From assembly GCF_007991215.1 (NCBI RefSeq), contig NZ_BJXX01000081.1, positions 1 through 38,052 on the forward strand: a stretch of 38,052 nucleotides of DNA, given 5' to 3'. The DNA comes from Aneurinibacillus danicus (lineage in GTDB: Bacteria; Bacillota; Bacilli; Aneurinibacillales; Aneurinibacillaceae). Positions 1-7,988 of this stretch are shown piece by piece; the first letter of the stretch is position 1; each line of letters starts with the position of its first letter. A program made the translations under genes and the position numbers. The notes under the pieces were generated by a model, which ran no database searches, was not told where the DNA came from, and was given only the letters and a program-made list of their open reading frames with translations.

Positions 1-155
1 TTAATCTTGGCTCGAAGCGGAATCTGAACCGATACTTCCTGCAGAAGAACAGGTACTTTTACGATACGTTCCCCGGCCGGTGTCAGGTTGCCGGGTGTGA
101 CGATGGTACTTTCGCATTCGTTGACATTTGCCGAGTCATCAAATTTGATTGACAT
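1..155 (-). CDS. SPOCS/DUF3794-like spore protein, N-terminal part (runs off window)
   Basis: This is the first 51 codons of a gene that continues past the left edge. The ATG at 153-155 has a strong AGGAGGG Shine-Dalgarno sequence 8 nt upstream. The visible protein matches the start of the next gene (256-1002) except Ser for Pro at residue 2 and Ser for Gly at residue 16. The DNA of the two copies differs at about 8 of 155 positions, and the similarity continues through the upstream promoter, so this is a recent tandem duplication. The repeated pattern of a short polar start, then a VPVLLQEVSVQIPLRAKI-type beta segment, resembles DUF3794/SPOCS domains of spore-associated proteins. The family call is by resemblance only, and the C-terminal half is not visible. 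Confidence 0.6.
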   Translation of the reverse strand, partial: MSIKFDDSANVNECESTIVTPGNLTPAGERIVKVPVLLQEVSVQIPLRAKI

Positions 156-187
156 AATCAATTCCCTCCTTAAGAATTGGCTTACTA

Positions 188-214
188 CATACTATGAAGC
201 AGAATGAAATCGGT
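188..214 (-). promoter_or_regulatory. Sigma-K-like promoter of the downstream SPOCS copy
   Basis: Read on the minus strand, AC is followed by 16 nt and then CATAGTATG. This is close to the sigma-K pattern AC-N16/17-CATAnnnTA, with the last base G instead of A. The same arrangement is kept in the other copy at 1035-1061. It lies 33-59 nt upstream of the ATG, which suits a late mother-cell promoter. Confidence 0.45.
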
Positions 215-255
215 ATGGACAGACTACTCGGGACATGCGTGGATTTTTCGCTGCT

Positions 256-1002
256 TTACTCTTCATGATCCCTTTCCTTGGACTGAACACGTACCTGTTG
301 GTTTTGCAGAACCTTGAGGGTAAGGTCCAGCACCATTTTTTCCACAAGCTCCGTAAAGGTTCCTTCTTCAAACGGTCCTTTCTTAAGAGGCTTGCGGTTT
401 GTTGCTTCATCCCACTCGGTAATCTCGCTGCGCACCAGTTCGCAGAAGACAATTTCATTGAAGAATTCCGTGCTTTGTTGGTGGAACTGGGATAAGTCTG
501 TAGACATCAGTTCGTCTTTTTCCGGGAATCCGCTCGGCAGCGGCTTGTTTACCAGAAAGTCAAACTCGCGCCGTACGTTGAAGAAAGGTCCTACCGGCGG
601 CGTCAGGAATTTATCGATATCCACGACACAATCGAACGGTATGTCGACAGTCAGCGAGCGCAGACGTGAGAATACTTCATCCTTATCAGCATCCCACGGC
701 GTTGCATACTGGATATTTTTGCGGACAAAACCGCTGAGGAACAGCTTGCCGCGCGGTCCTCGCGTGCTGCGCGGTTGAATCAGACGACACTGGGTCACCT
801 TCACGCGCTTCTTGATTTTTTTGATTTCGAGTACCGGATCGCAGAATTTAATCTTGGCTCGAAGCGGAATTTGAACCGATACTTCCTGCAGAAGAACAGG
901 TACTTTTACGATACGTTCCCCGGCCGGCGTCAGGTTGCCGGGCGTGACGATAGTACCTTCACATTCATTGACATTTGCCGAGTCATCAAATTTGATTGGC
1001 AT
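256..1002 (-). CDS. SPOCS/DUF3794-like spore protein
   Basis: A 248-residue protein of unknown detailed function. The first 75 residues (VNECEGTIVTPGNLTP, then VPVLLQEVSVQIPLR, then KIKKRVKVTQCRLI) resemble the DUF3794/SPOCS module found in spore coat and exosporium proteins such as those related to the SpoIVA-binding protein SipL. The C-terminal half (residues about 100-248) contains a second beta-rich stretch and ends in a charged helix; I do not recognise it. No signal peptide or membrane segment is visible. ATG at 1002 is preferred over a TTG at 1008 because AGGAGGG lies 8 nt upstream of the ATG and only 2 nt from the TTG. The sigma-K-like promoter supports a spore-surface role. A paralogue follows immediately (1-155). 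Confidence 0.6.
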   Translation of the reverse strand: MPIKFDDSANVNECEGTIVTPGNLTPAGERIVKVPVLLQEVSVQIPLRAKIKFCDPVLEIKKIKKRVKVTQCRLIQPRSTRGPRGKLFLSGFVRKNIQYATPWDADKDEVFSRLRSLTVDIPFDCVVDIDKFLTPPVGPFFNVRREFDFLVNKPLPSGFPEKDELMSTDLSQFHQQSTEFFNEIVFCELVRSEITEWDEATNRKPLKKGPFEEGTFTELVEKMVLDLTLKVLQNQQVRVQSKERDHEE

Positions 1003-1034
1003 AACCAATTCCCTCCTTGAGAATTCGCTTATTG

Positions 1035-1061
1035 CATACTATGAGACAGATTGGAATCGGT
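1035..1061 (-). promoter_or_regulatory. Sigma-K-like promoter of the upstream SPOCS copy
   Basis: AC-N16-CATAGTATG on the minus strand, with the same spacing as the second copy at 188-214. The predicted start lies near 1028, about 25 nt before the initiation codon. Conservation of both elements while nearby bases vary supports function. Confidence 0.45.
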
Positions 1062-1098
1062 ATGGACAGACTACCCGGGACATGCGTGGATTTTTCAC

Positions 1099-1131
1099 AA
1101 AAAAGAGCGCATTCTTAAAAAGAATGCACTC
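1099..1131 (-). terminator. Intrinsic terminator after the UDP-GlcNAc 2-epimerase gene
   Basis: An inverted repeat GCATTCTT-aaa-AAGAATGC (1109-1127), extended by GAG/CTC across one mismatch, is followed on the minus strand by six T residues (1099-1104). It sits 11 nt after the stop codon and separates the housekeeping operon from the spore genes. Confidence 0.85.
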
Positions 1132-1141
1132 CTCTTTACCT

Positions 1142-2296
1142 TTATCGCTGTAAGCTTTTCGGAAGGAAAGGTACCGGCTTCTCGCCGCGCAGCCCGAAAT
1201 AATACAGAATGGCTTCACAAATGCGCCGGGACGCTTCCCCGTCGCCATACGGGTTAACGGCCTTCGCCATTTGATCGTATGCCTCCCGGCTGGTTAGCAA
1301 TTCATCGGCCAAAGTGAAAATCTTTTCTTCATCCGTGCCAGCTAATTTTAATGTACCCGCCTCGATTCCTTCCGGGCGTTCCGTCGTGTCGCGAAGTACA
1401 AGCACCGGCACACCGAATGCAGGCGCTTCCTCCTGTACCCCACCGGAATCGGTCAAGATTAGATACGCGCGGGACATAAAGTTATGGAAATCAACCGCGC
1501 CCAGCGGAGCGATAAGCTGAATTCGCCCATGCTCGCCCAAATACTTGTTGGCGGCTTCCTGTACTACCGGATTAAGATGAACCGGATAGACAACGGCGAT
1601 ATCTTCATGTTTGTCCACCAGACGACGAATAGCCCGGAACATGCGCGCCATCGGCTCCCCGAGGTTTTCCCGGCGATGGGCGGTCACTAAGATTAGCTTC
1701 TTCCCGGCAAATTCCTCCAGTACCGGATGCTTGTAATCGTCGCGCACCGTAGTTTTTAGCGCGTCAATGACCGTGTTCCCGGTAACGTAAATTACATCGT
1801 CCCTTTTATCTTCCCGTTTCAGATTTTCTGCCGCCTGTGCGGTCGGCGCGAAATGCAGATCAGAGATGACACCCGTTAATTGACGGTTCATCTCTTCCGG
1901 ATACGGCGAGTATTTGTTCCATGTGCGCAGGCCCGCTTCCACATGGCCTACCGGAATTTGATTGTAAAACGCCGCCAGACTCGCGGCAAATGTCGTTGTC
2001 GTATCGCCGTGAACAAGTACCATATCCGGCTTTTCCGCTTTCATAATCTCGTCAAGCCCTTCCAGTACACGAGTCGTAATCTGGGTTAACGTCTGCCGGT
2101 CTTTCATCACATTCAAATCGGCGTCCGGCGTAACGGAGAAAATATCCAGCACCTGGTCAAGCATTTGACGATGCTGCGCCGTAACGCAGACGAACGGTTC
2201 AAGCTCTTCATATTGACGCAGTTTATGTACGAGCGGCGCCATTTTAATCGCTTCCGGCCGTGTACCAAACACGGTCATAATCTTTCTTCTGGTCAA
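1142..2296 (-). CDS. mnaA: UDP-N-acetylglucosamine 2-epimerase (non-hydrolysing)
   Basis: Cytoplasmic enzyme interconverting UDP-GlcNAc and UDP-ManNAc, supplying the linkage unit for teichoic acids and other wall polymers. The 384-residue protein has the family signatures: GTRPEAIKMAP (11-21), HGDTTTT (96-102), VEAGLRT (119-125), HRREN (208-212), SGGVQEE (284-290) and TERPEG (305-310). The start is taken as TTG at 2296, with GGGGTG 5 nt upstream, which also matches the usual N-terminal length; an ATG at 2278 is the alternative. It lies 20 nt after upp and ends at a clear terminator, so it is probably the last gene of the glyA-upp transcription unit. The length is normal for the family. Also named wecB. 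Confidence 0.95.
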   Translation of the reverse strand: MTRRKIMTVFGTRPEAIKMAPLVHKLRQYEELEPFVCVTAQHRQMLDQVLDIFSVTPDADLNVMKDRQTLTQITTRVLEGLDEIMKAEKPDMVLVHGDTTTTFAASLAAFYNQIPVGHVEAGLRTWNKYSPYPEEMNRQLTGVISDLHFAPTAQAAENLKREDKRDDVIYVTGNTVIDALKTTVRDDYKHPVLEEFAGKKLILVTAHRRENLGEPMARMFRAIRRLVDKHEDIAVVYPVHLNPVVQEAANKYLGEHGRIQLIAPLGAVDFHNFMSRAYLILTDSGGVQEEAPAFGVPVLVLRDTTERPEGIEAGTLKLAGTDEEKIFTLADELLTSREAYDQMAKAVNPYGDGEASRRICEAILYYFGLRGEKPVPFLPKSLQR

Positions 2297-2316
2297 AGTT
2301 TCACCCCATTTGCGCG

Positions 2317-2946
2317 TTACTTCGTTCCGTACAGGCGGTCACCCGCATCTCCGAGACCGGGTACGATGTAACCGTGATCGTTTAATTGCTCGTCCACTGC
2401 GGCCACATAGATGTCAATATCTGGATGAAGCTGCTGGAATTTCTCGATGCCTTCCGGCGCTGCGATGAGGCACATCAGTTTCAGGTTTTGCGCACCGCGG
2501 TTTTTCAGAGCCGTTACCGCGGCGGCAGCGGAGCCTCCGGTAGCAAGCATCGGGTCGATGACAATCAGCTCACGCTCGTTAATATCGCTCGGAAGCTTTA
2601 CGTAATACTCTACCGGCTCCAGCGTTTCCGGGTCACGGTACAGGCCGACATGGCCGACTTTTGCGGCCGGGATCAGCTTTAGCATGCCGTCTACCATGCC
2701 GAGGCCAGCACGAAGAATCGGAACGAGCCCAACTTTCTTTCCTGCGATGACTTTCGTCTTACAGGTGGTGACCGGCGTTTCGATTTCAATTTCTTTGAGC
2801 GGCATTTCGCGTGTGATTTCGTATGCCATCAGCATTGCGACTTCATCCACCAGCTCGCGGAATTCCTTCGTACCCGTATTTTTATCTCGAATATACGATA
2901 ATTTGTGTTGAATTAACGGATGGTCAAATACGTACACTTTTCCCAT
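2317..2946 (-). CDS. upp: Uracil phosphoribosyltransferase
   Basis: Pyrimidine salvage enzyme that makes UMP from uracil and PRPP. The 209-residue protein has the PRPP-binding motif [12 protein letters not shown] (127-138) and the C-terminal uracil-binding segment [13 protein letters not shown] (192-204). The ATG at 2946 is chosen because AGGAGG lies 8 nt upstream and the protein then begins [10 protein letters not shown] as in other Bacillales; an upstream in-frame start would add 9 residues and contain the ribosome site. Order glyA-upp is conserved with B. subtilis, but here an epimerase gene follows rather than the ATP synthase genes. Confidence 0.98.
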   Translation of the reverse strand: MGKVYVFDHPLIQHKLSYIRDKNTGTKEFRELVDEVAMLMAYEITREMPLKEIEIETPVTTCKTKVIAGKKVGLVPILRAGLGMVDGMLKLIPAAKVGHVGLYRDPETLEPVEYYVKLPSDINERELIVIDPMLATGGSAAAAVTALKNRGAQNLKLMCLIAAPEGIEKFQQLHPDIDIYVAAVDEQLNDHGYIVPGLGDAGDRLYGTK

Positions 2947-3013
2947 CGGGGGAGCCTCCTGTCTGCTTATCAAAATATGTCGTCACTGTTCACAGTTTTT
3001 TGCACTGCGATAT

Positions 3014-3022
3014 ATTATAGCA
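3014..3022 (-). promoter_or_regulatory. Extended -10 promoter upstream of upp
   Basis: TGCTATAAT on the minus strand, a perfect TGnTATAAT extended -10. At 17-nt spacing the -35 position reads ATGCAT, which is poor. It lies about 70 nt upstream of the upp start and downstream of the glyA terminator. Confidence 0.55.
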
Positions 3023-3100
3023 GAATAGGATTCGAGATGCATGGTTTAAAACGAAAAAGAAATAAGAAAAACTCGCGGGCGTTGCCGGTCCTATACCACG

Positions 3101-3129
3101 AAAAAACGGGATACAAGGTATGCATCCCG
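3101..3129 (-). terminator. Intrinsic terminator after glyA
   Basis: A CGGGAT (3107-3112) / ATCCCG (3124-3129) stem, followed on the minus strand by six T residues (3101-3106), starts 24 nt after the glyA stop. With the promoter at 3014-3022 it suggests upp can be transcribed separately. Confidence 0.8.
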
Positions 3130-3152
3130 CTTTCTTCTTATTTCAATTTAAA

Positions 3153-4403
3153 CTAAATCTCCAGATTCGGATACATCGGGAATTTCTCGCAAAGAGCAGC
3201 GACGCGCTGGCGAGCTTCATCCTGCTTGGCTTCGTCCTGCGGATTTTTCAGGGAAAGCGCCATAATAGCCGCGATTTCTTTCATCGCTTCCCCGTCAAAG
3301 CCGCGGCTTGTAACAGCCGGCGTACCGATGCGGATACCGCTGGTAACAAACGGGCTGGCCGGATCGTATGGAATCGTATTCTTGTTGCAGGTGATGCCCA
3401 CTTCATCCAGCAGATGCTCGGCGTCTTTTCCCGTCAGATTCATGTTGCGTACATCAATAAGAATCAGATGGTTATCCGTACCGCTGGAAATAAGTGTAAA
3501 CCCTTCTTCTTTTAACGATTCAGCTAACTGTTTAGCATTTGCGATGACGCGAGCGCTGTACTCTTTGAATTCCGGCTTCAACGCTTCTCCGAATGCGACA
3601 GCCTTCGATGCGATGACATGCATCAACGGACCGCCCTGAATGCCAGGGAATACGGATTTATCGATCGCTTTCGCATACTCTTCGCGGCACAGAATCATAC
3701 CGCCACGGGGTCCGCGCAGCGTTTTGTGCGTCGTCGTTGTGACAAAATCAGCGTACGGCACCGGATTCGGATGGTGGCCGGTCGCCACAAGACCTGCGAT
3801 GTGCGCCATATCCACCATCAAGTATGCGCCCACGCTATCCGCGATTTCACGCAGCCTGGCGAAATCAATCACGCGCGGATATGCGCTTGCGCCCGCTACG
3901 ATCATTTTCGGTTTATGCTCTTCCGCCTTTTTGCGGACATCCTCATAATCAATCACTTGTGTTTCTTTATCTACGCCATATTCCACGAAATTGTACAGTG
4001 TACCGGAGAAGTTAACCGGACTGCCGTGTGTCAGGTGTCCACCATGGGACAGGTTCATGCCGAGCACGGTGTCTCCCGGCTTTAAGAATGCGAAATAGAC
4101 GGCCATGTTTGCCTGTGCGCCGGAGTGAGGCTGCACATTGGCATGCTCAGCGCCGAACAATTGCTTCGCACGGTCGCGTGCAAGGTTTTCTACGATATCC
4201 ACATACTCGCATCCGCCGTAATAGCGCTTGCCCGGATATCCTTCAGCATACTTATTGGTCAATACCGTACCCATGGCTTCCATTACCGCTTCGCTGACGA
4301 AGTTCTCGGAAGCGATAAGTTCAATTTTCGATCGCTGACGGCCCAATTCCAGTTTGATGGCTTCTGCTACTTCTTGGTCGTGTTTCTTCACTTGTTCAAG
4401 CAT
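3153..4403 (-). CDS. glyA: Serine hydroxymethyltransferase
   Basis: PLP enzyme that converts serine and tetrahydrofolate to glycine and 5,10-methylene-tetrahydrofolate, the main source of one-carbon units. The 416-residue protein is full length. The PLP lysine is Lys227 in [23 protein letters not shown] (28-36) and QPHSGAQAN (91-99) are typical of the family. ATG at 4403 has GGAGGAG about 8 nt upstream. It follows ywlG by 31 nt, the same order as B. subtilis ywlG-glyA-upp, and ends in a terminator. Confidence 0.98.
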   Translation of the reverse strand: MLEQVKKHDQEVAEAIKLELGRQRSKIELIASENFVSEAVMEAMGTVLTNKYAEGYPGKRYYGGCEYVDIVENLARDRAKQLFGAEHANVQPHSGAQANMAVYFAFLKPGDTVLGMNLSHGGHLTHGSPVNFSGTLYNFVEYGVDKETQVIDYEDVRKKAEEHKPKMIVAGASAYPRVIDFARLREIADSVGAYLMVDMAHIAGLVATGHHPNPVPYADFVTTTTHKTLRGPRGGMILCREEYAKAIDKSVFPGIQGGPLMHVIASKAVAFGEALKPEFKEYSARVIANAKQLAESLKEEGFTLISSGTDNHLILIDVRNMNLTGKDAEHLLDEVGITCNKNTIPYDPASPFVTSGIRIGTPAVTSRGFDGEAMKEIAAIMALSLKNPQDEAKQDEARQRVAALCEKFPMYPNLEI

Positions 4404-4434
4404 CCTCTCTTCTCCTCCTCATAAAACGCTTAGA

Positions 4435-5004
4435 TTAATGACAGCTTTCTTCCGGCCAGGTGCGCTCGTATACTGCGCGGGAGCCGCCGATAAGTTTCGG
4501 ACGCGTCACCGCCATCGTTACATGTGCTTCACCCAACTGCTTTGTACGCGGACGAATCGGCACGGCCACCGGCTTTATGTGCATACCGATGAATGTATCC
4601 CCGATATCAATGCCGGCATCGGCCTGAATGGTTTCCACCACTACCGCATCCCGCATCTGCCGAAACGCATGCGAAGCCATAGCTCCTCCGGCGCGCGGAA
4701 CAGGCACAACGGTTACCTCCGGCCAGCCGAAACGTTCCGCTGTTTCCCTTTCTATTACAAGCGCCCGGTTTAAGTGCTCACAGCACTGGAACGCTACGGA
4801 AAATCCATGTTCCTGCCTTACCTCTTCAATCGCTCCATACAGCGCTGCGGCGACTTCCTCACTGCCTGCAGAGCCAATTCGTTTACCGATAATCTCGCTG
4901 GTGCTTGTACCGAAGACAAGAATATGATTCTCACCGAGCGGTTTGGCCGCCAGGAGATCCTCCATAATGGAGCTGATGTCTTGCCTTAACTGTTCCATCT
5001 TCAC
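4435..5004 (-). CDS. ywlG: YwlG/UPF0340 family protein
   Basis: A 189-residue cytoplasmic protein of the TIGR01440/UPF0340 family, whose biochemical role I do not know. Typical segments are LVFGTSTSEIIGKRIG, VVPVPRAGGAMASHAF and DIGDTFIGMHI. No signal peptide or membrane helix is visible. It sits between rpiB (28 nt upstream) and glyA (31 nt downstream) exactly as in B. subtilis, so it is probably cotranscribed with them. The conserved position beside a sugar-phosphate isomerase and glyA does not by itself define a function. Confidence 0.9.
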   Translation of the reverse strand: MKMEQLRQDISSIMEDLLAAKPLGENHILVFGTSTSEIIGKRIGSAGSEEVAAALYGAIEEVRQEHGFSVAFQCCEHLNRALVIERETAERFGWPEVTVVPVPRAGGAMASHAFRQMRDAVVVETIQADAGIDIGDTFIGMHIKPVAVPIRPRTKQLGEAHVTMAVTRPKLIGGSRAVYERTWPEESCH

Positions 5005-5032
5005 AGGTTTTCACACTGCCTTCGTCAAGGAC

Positions 5033-5476
5033 CTACTGTTTGTCCTCAATTTCTTTAATTTTTTCCACACGACGCAGATGGCGGCCGCCGGAAAATTCCG
5101 TTTCAAGCCAGATTTTCACAATTTCTAAAGCCAATCCGGGCCCGATAACGCGCTCACCCATCGCCAGAATATTGGAATCGTTGTGCTCACGCGTAGCCTT
5201 CGCCGTAAAGCAATCATGTACCAACGCACAGCGAATGCCTTTGACTTTGTTGGCGGCAATCGACATGCCGATGCCTGTACCGCAGATAAGGATACCGCGG
5301 TCAAATTCGCCTTTTGCAACTTTCTCAGCCACCGGCAATGCATAATCCGGATAGTCGACCGAATCTTCGCAATTACACCCGAAATCCTTATATTCGATGC
5401 CTGTAGACTCGAGATACTTTCTAATTTCCTCTTTTAATTTATAACCACCGTGGTCAGCGGCAATTGCGACTTTCAC
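5033..5476 (-). CDS. rpiB: Ribose-5-phosphate isomerase B (YwlF-like)
   Basis: Interconverts ribose 5-phosphate and ribulose 5-phosphate in the pentose phosphate pathway. The 147-residue protein is normal for RpiB/LacAB enzymes, with DHGG at 8-11, catalytic Cys65 in ICGTGIGMSIAANK, and His98 in REHNDSN. The start is GTG at 5476, with GGAGG 9 nt upstream. It heads the rpiB-ywlG-glyA group, with short gaps. A TATAAT at 5520-5525 on the minus strand is a likely -10 element for it, but the -35 region is poor. Confidence 0.95.
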   Translation of the reverse strand: MKVAIAADHGGYKLKEEIRKYLESTGIEYKDFGCNCEDSVDYPDYALPVAEKVAKGEFDRGILICGTGIGMSIAANKVKGIRCALVHDCFTAKATREHNDSNILAMGERVIGPGLALEIVKIWLETEFSGGRHLRRVEKIKEIEDKQ

Positions 5477-5695
5477 GTCTGGATTCCTCCGTTTCTGTAA
5501 TCCATCTGCTTCTTTTTGTATTATAACCTATTGAAAGCAAATGCATAGAGGATTTTTGTGCTTGGAAACGAAAAAACTGTACATTTTTGATTATATAACA
5601 AAAAACGTTCGGAAATAAATCGTTTTGATTTGTAAGAATTTTCTTTGCATTATGCTTAGAATCATATTATAATACTCAAACACCCATGAACTAAT
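5477..5695. other. AT-rich intergenic region between the hydrolase gene and rpiB
   Basis: 219 nt with no convincing gene. On the minus strand there are possible rpiB -10 elements: TATAAT at 5520-5525, and TATAAT at 5590-5595 with TTATTT 17 nt upstream. Neither has a good -35. On the plus strand there is a strong-looking promoter at 5645-5673 (listed separately). I see no terminator after the hydrolase gene. Confidence 0.5.
5645..5673 (+). promoter_or_regulatory. Plus-strand sigma-A-like promoter, antisense to the hydrolase gene
   Basis: TTGCAT-N17-TATAAT on the plus strand. Everything downstream is the antisense strand of the hydrolase gene, and there is no plus-strand gene to serve. The region is AT-rich, so chance occurrence is possible. 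Confidence 0.4.
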
Positions 5696-6592
5696 TTATT
5701 CTTCAATGAACTCTGTAACGACGCGGACCAATCCTGGCAGGTCGTCAATTAGCGCCGAGTGCCCGGTATCCAAATAACGAAGGCGCGCATTTTCCCCGAT
5801 ATCTTTTTGAATATCCAGCGCCATCTGCTCCGGCACAACGCGATCCTTTTTCCCGCTTAAAACGAGAACCGGCATCGTAATCTTCGACGCTTTGCCATTT
5901 CCTTCGCCCATCACGGTGGTTTCGCTGCTGATATTGAACATGGCAAGTGCATAATCGACATCGACCAGGTTGCGCTGCGTCAGCATATCTTCCAGATATC
6001 TGTCATAGCGCGTTTCATCCGGCTTATTGTCGTGATAAATGAGCATCTCCCATATTTGCCGTAGCGTATCTTTATCCCTCGTCTCATACGCCCGCAGAAT
6101 CGGAAGTACCTGGACCAAATCCAGGGCAATCTCTTCTTTCGTACGCAGCGGCTGTGTAATATCGGGCTGGCCGTGTTCATCTTTTTTGAAAATCGGGTAG
6201 CCTCTCGTGCCCACAGATGCCAGCAGTACCAACTTCTCTACTTTATCCGGATGATCGGCCGCGAAATCCATTGCCACTCCGCCCCCGGTGGACCAGCCCA
6301 TCAGCACGAAAGACGACAGCCCCACTATTCTCGCCCAATCGTCCAAATCCAGAGCGAAATCATGCAGCGAATCGATAGGTGTATGGTAGCTTGATTCACC
6401 GAATCCTCGCATATCCACCGCATATACTTTATATTCAGGAGGCAGCGCCTCCATAAAAACATCCCAATGCACAGACGATGTCATATTGCCGTGCACAAGA
6501 ACGAGCGGGCGCGTACCGCCCGCTCGTTCTCGATAGCCGATCCTTTCCCCGTTCGCAAGTTGCACATACTGTAAAGAGATATCTGCCACCAT
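5696..6592 (-). CDS. Alpha/beta hydrolase
   Basis: A 298-residue alpha/beta-hydrolase fold protein; substrate unknown. The catalytic triad can be read as Ser101 in GWSTGGG, Asp250 in GKKDRVVP and His278 in DTGHSALI, with the oxyanion motif VLVHGNM at 31-37. There is no signal peptide, so it is probably cytoplasmic. The ATG at 6592 follows AGGAG by 5 nt, and the gene starts 15 nt after the chemoreceptor stop. The two are therefore very likely cotranscribed from the sigma-D promoter at 7945-7970, an unusual setting for such an enzyme. Esterase, haloperoxidase-like or lactonase activity cannot be told apart from sequence alone. Confidence 0.85.
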   Translation of the reverse strand: MVADISLQYVQLANGERIGYRERAGGTRPLVLVHGNMTSSVHWDVFMEALPPEYKVYAVDMRGFGESSYHTPIDSLHDFALDLDDWARIVGLSSFVLMGWSTGGGVAMDFAADHPDKVEKLVLLASVGTRGYPIFKKDEHGQPDITQPLRTKEEIALDLVQVLPILRAYETRDKDTLRQIWEMLIYHDNKPDETRYDRYLEDMLTQRNLVDVDYALAMFNISSETTVMGEGNGKASKITMPVLVLSGKKDRVVPEQMALDIQKDIGENARLRYLDTGHSALIDDLPGLVRVVTEFIEE

Positions 6593-6607
6593 GCATTCTC
6601 CTCTCTG

Positions 6608-7897
6608 TTACAACTGGAACTTTGAGACGTACTCCTTCAACTGCTCCGACTGGGTGCGCAGCACCTGTCCGGCTGCCGCCACTTCCTCCATAAACGCTGT
6701 CTGCTCCTGCGCGGCCTGAGAAACGATTTCCGCGCCGCGTGACGTTTCATGGGCCACCTGGGCCACATCGCGGGCATCTTTCATCATGACCTTCATGCTT
6801 TCGCTTTGCCGCTCAATCAGTGCCGCAATTCGTTCCACGGATGCAACGACCTCATGCACCGAACTGGAAATGTTGCGCAGCGCCTGCATTGTCTGCTCGC
6901 CGCGCTTGGATTCCGTATCCGCAATAATCACCTGTCCCTGAATTTGTCTTACTGCGCCCGTTACCTCACGCTGCATCTGTTCAATCAGCGCTGTAATATT
7001 TGAAGCTGCTTTGCCGCTCTCATCAGCCAGCTGCCGCACCTCGTCGGCTACAACCGCAAACCCTTTGCCGTGCTCGCCTGCACGCGCTGCTTCAATGCTT
7101 GCGTTCAGCGCCAGCAAATTGGTCTGATCGGCCAGTTCGCTGACGACCCGGGTAATGCTGCCGATTTGTGCCGCGTTTTGCTCCAAACGGCGCACCGTCT
7201 CAATCGATTGTTCATTTTCCTGTGCCAGCTTATGCATACCTTCTACCAGCGATTCGACCACTTTGCCGCTTTCCGCAAGCGTGGTAAGCATCTGTCGGGA
7301 CAGATTGCGGGAGCTTTCCGCATGTTCGGCCGCCTCCCGTGATAGCTCGCCCACCGCTTCCACCGATTCGACCATCGCCTCTGTATGGCGTGCCTGATTT
7401 TCTGCGCCTTGTGTAATCTGATCCATCGTTACGCTAATCTGTTCGATTTGTAATGCGGCTTCATCCGACGCCACCGTTAATTCACTCACGCTCGCCGCGG
7501 CATGTTCAGACGATTGGTTAATATCGTTAATCATCGCACGCAGGTTGCTGATCATCAAAGCAAACGAGCGGGATAACGCGGCAATCTCATCTCCCGACTT
7601 CAACTCCCCGATGTCCACACGCAAATCACCCGCAGATGCGCGGGATGCCGCCTGTTCCAGTTCAACGATCGGTTTTACGATCCAGCGTGCGATCAACCAG
7701 CCGAACACACCTGACCAGAATACGCCGAGTCCCAGCGTCAACAGTATAAATAACCAGTACGGAATGATATGTGTTACATAATCGCTTATAACAAAAATGA
7801 AAAAACCGCTTGTTCCATACGTTACAGCCGATAGCCCACTGATGCCGAGCACAAGCTTTTTAACCAAACCAAACGAATGCGTAGGTTTGTTATTCAT
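6608..7897 (-). CDS. Methyl-accepting chemotaxis protein with no sizeable extracellular domain
   Basis: A 429-residue transducer with two membrane helices (about 13-37 and 46-72) separated by fewer than 10 residues, so no periplasmic-type ligand domain is present. A HAMP domain follows (about 70-122), then a long coiled-coil signalling domain. The hairpin tip [19 protein letters not shown] with [15 protein letters not shown] (about 256-291) is the CheA/CheW-binding signature. Input may come from within the membrane, from cytoplasmic cues or from partner proteins; that is inference. AGGGGGG lies 6 nt before the ATG. The gene is preceded by a good sigma-D promoter and followed by a hydrolase gene. 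Confidence 0.95.
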   Translation of the reverse strand: MNNKPTHSFGLVKKLVLGISGLSAVTYGTSGFFIFVISDYVTHIIPYWLFILLTLGLGVFWSGVFGWLIARWIVKPIVELEQAASRASAGDLRVDIGELKSGDEIAALSRSFALMISNLRAMINDINQSSEHAAASVSELTVASDEAALQIEQISVTMDQITQGAENQARHTEAMVESVEAVGELSREAAEHAESSRNLSRQMLTTLAESGKVVESLVEGMHKLAQENEQSIETVRRLEQNAAQIGSITRVVSELADQTNLLALNASIEAARAGEHGKGFAVVADEVRQLADESGKAASNITALIEQMQREVTGAVRQIQGQVIIADTESKRGEQTMQALRNISSSVHEVVASVERIAALIERQSESMKVMMKDARDVAQVAHETSRGAEIVSQAAQEQTAFMEEVAAAGQVLRTQSEQLKEYVSKFQL

Positions 7898-7944
7898 GCT
7901 GTTCCCCCCTGCCGCCTCAAAAGATAAAGTCCTTCTATCCTTAT

Positions 7945-7970
7945 TTATCGGATGAAACAGGGGCTATTTA
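7945..7970 (-). promoter_or_regulatory. Sigma-D (flagellar) promoter of the chemoreceptor gene
   Basis: TAAA-N14-TCCGATAA on the minus strand, close to the sigma-D consensus TAAA-N14/16-GCCGATAA. It ends 48 nt before the ATG. This fits a chemotaxis gene and would also drive the hydrolase gene downstream. Confidence 0.75.
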
Positions 7971-7988
7971 TTAATCAAATTAGCTTGT

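Noticed and set aside
256-2973. Longer readings of several genes from upstream in-frame starts (for example upp from 2973)
   Set aside because: The extensions contain the ribosome site of the real start and are absent from the families.
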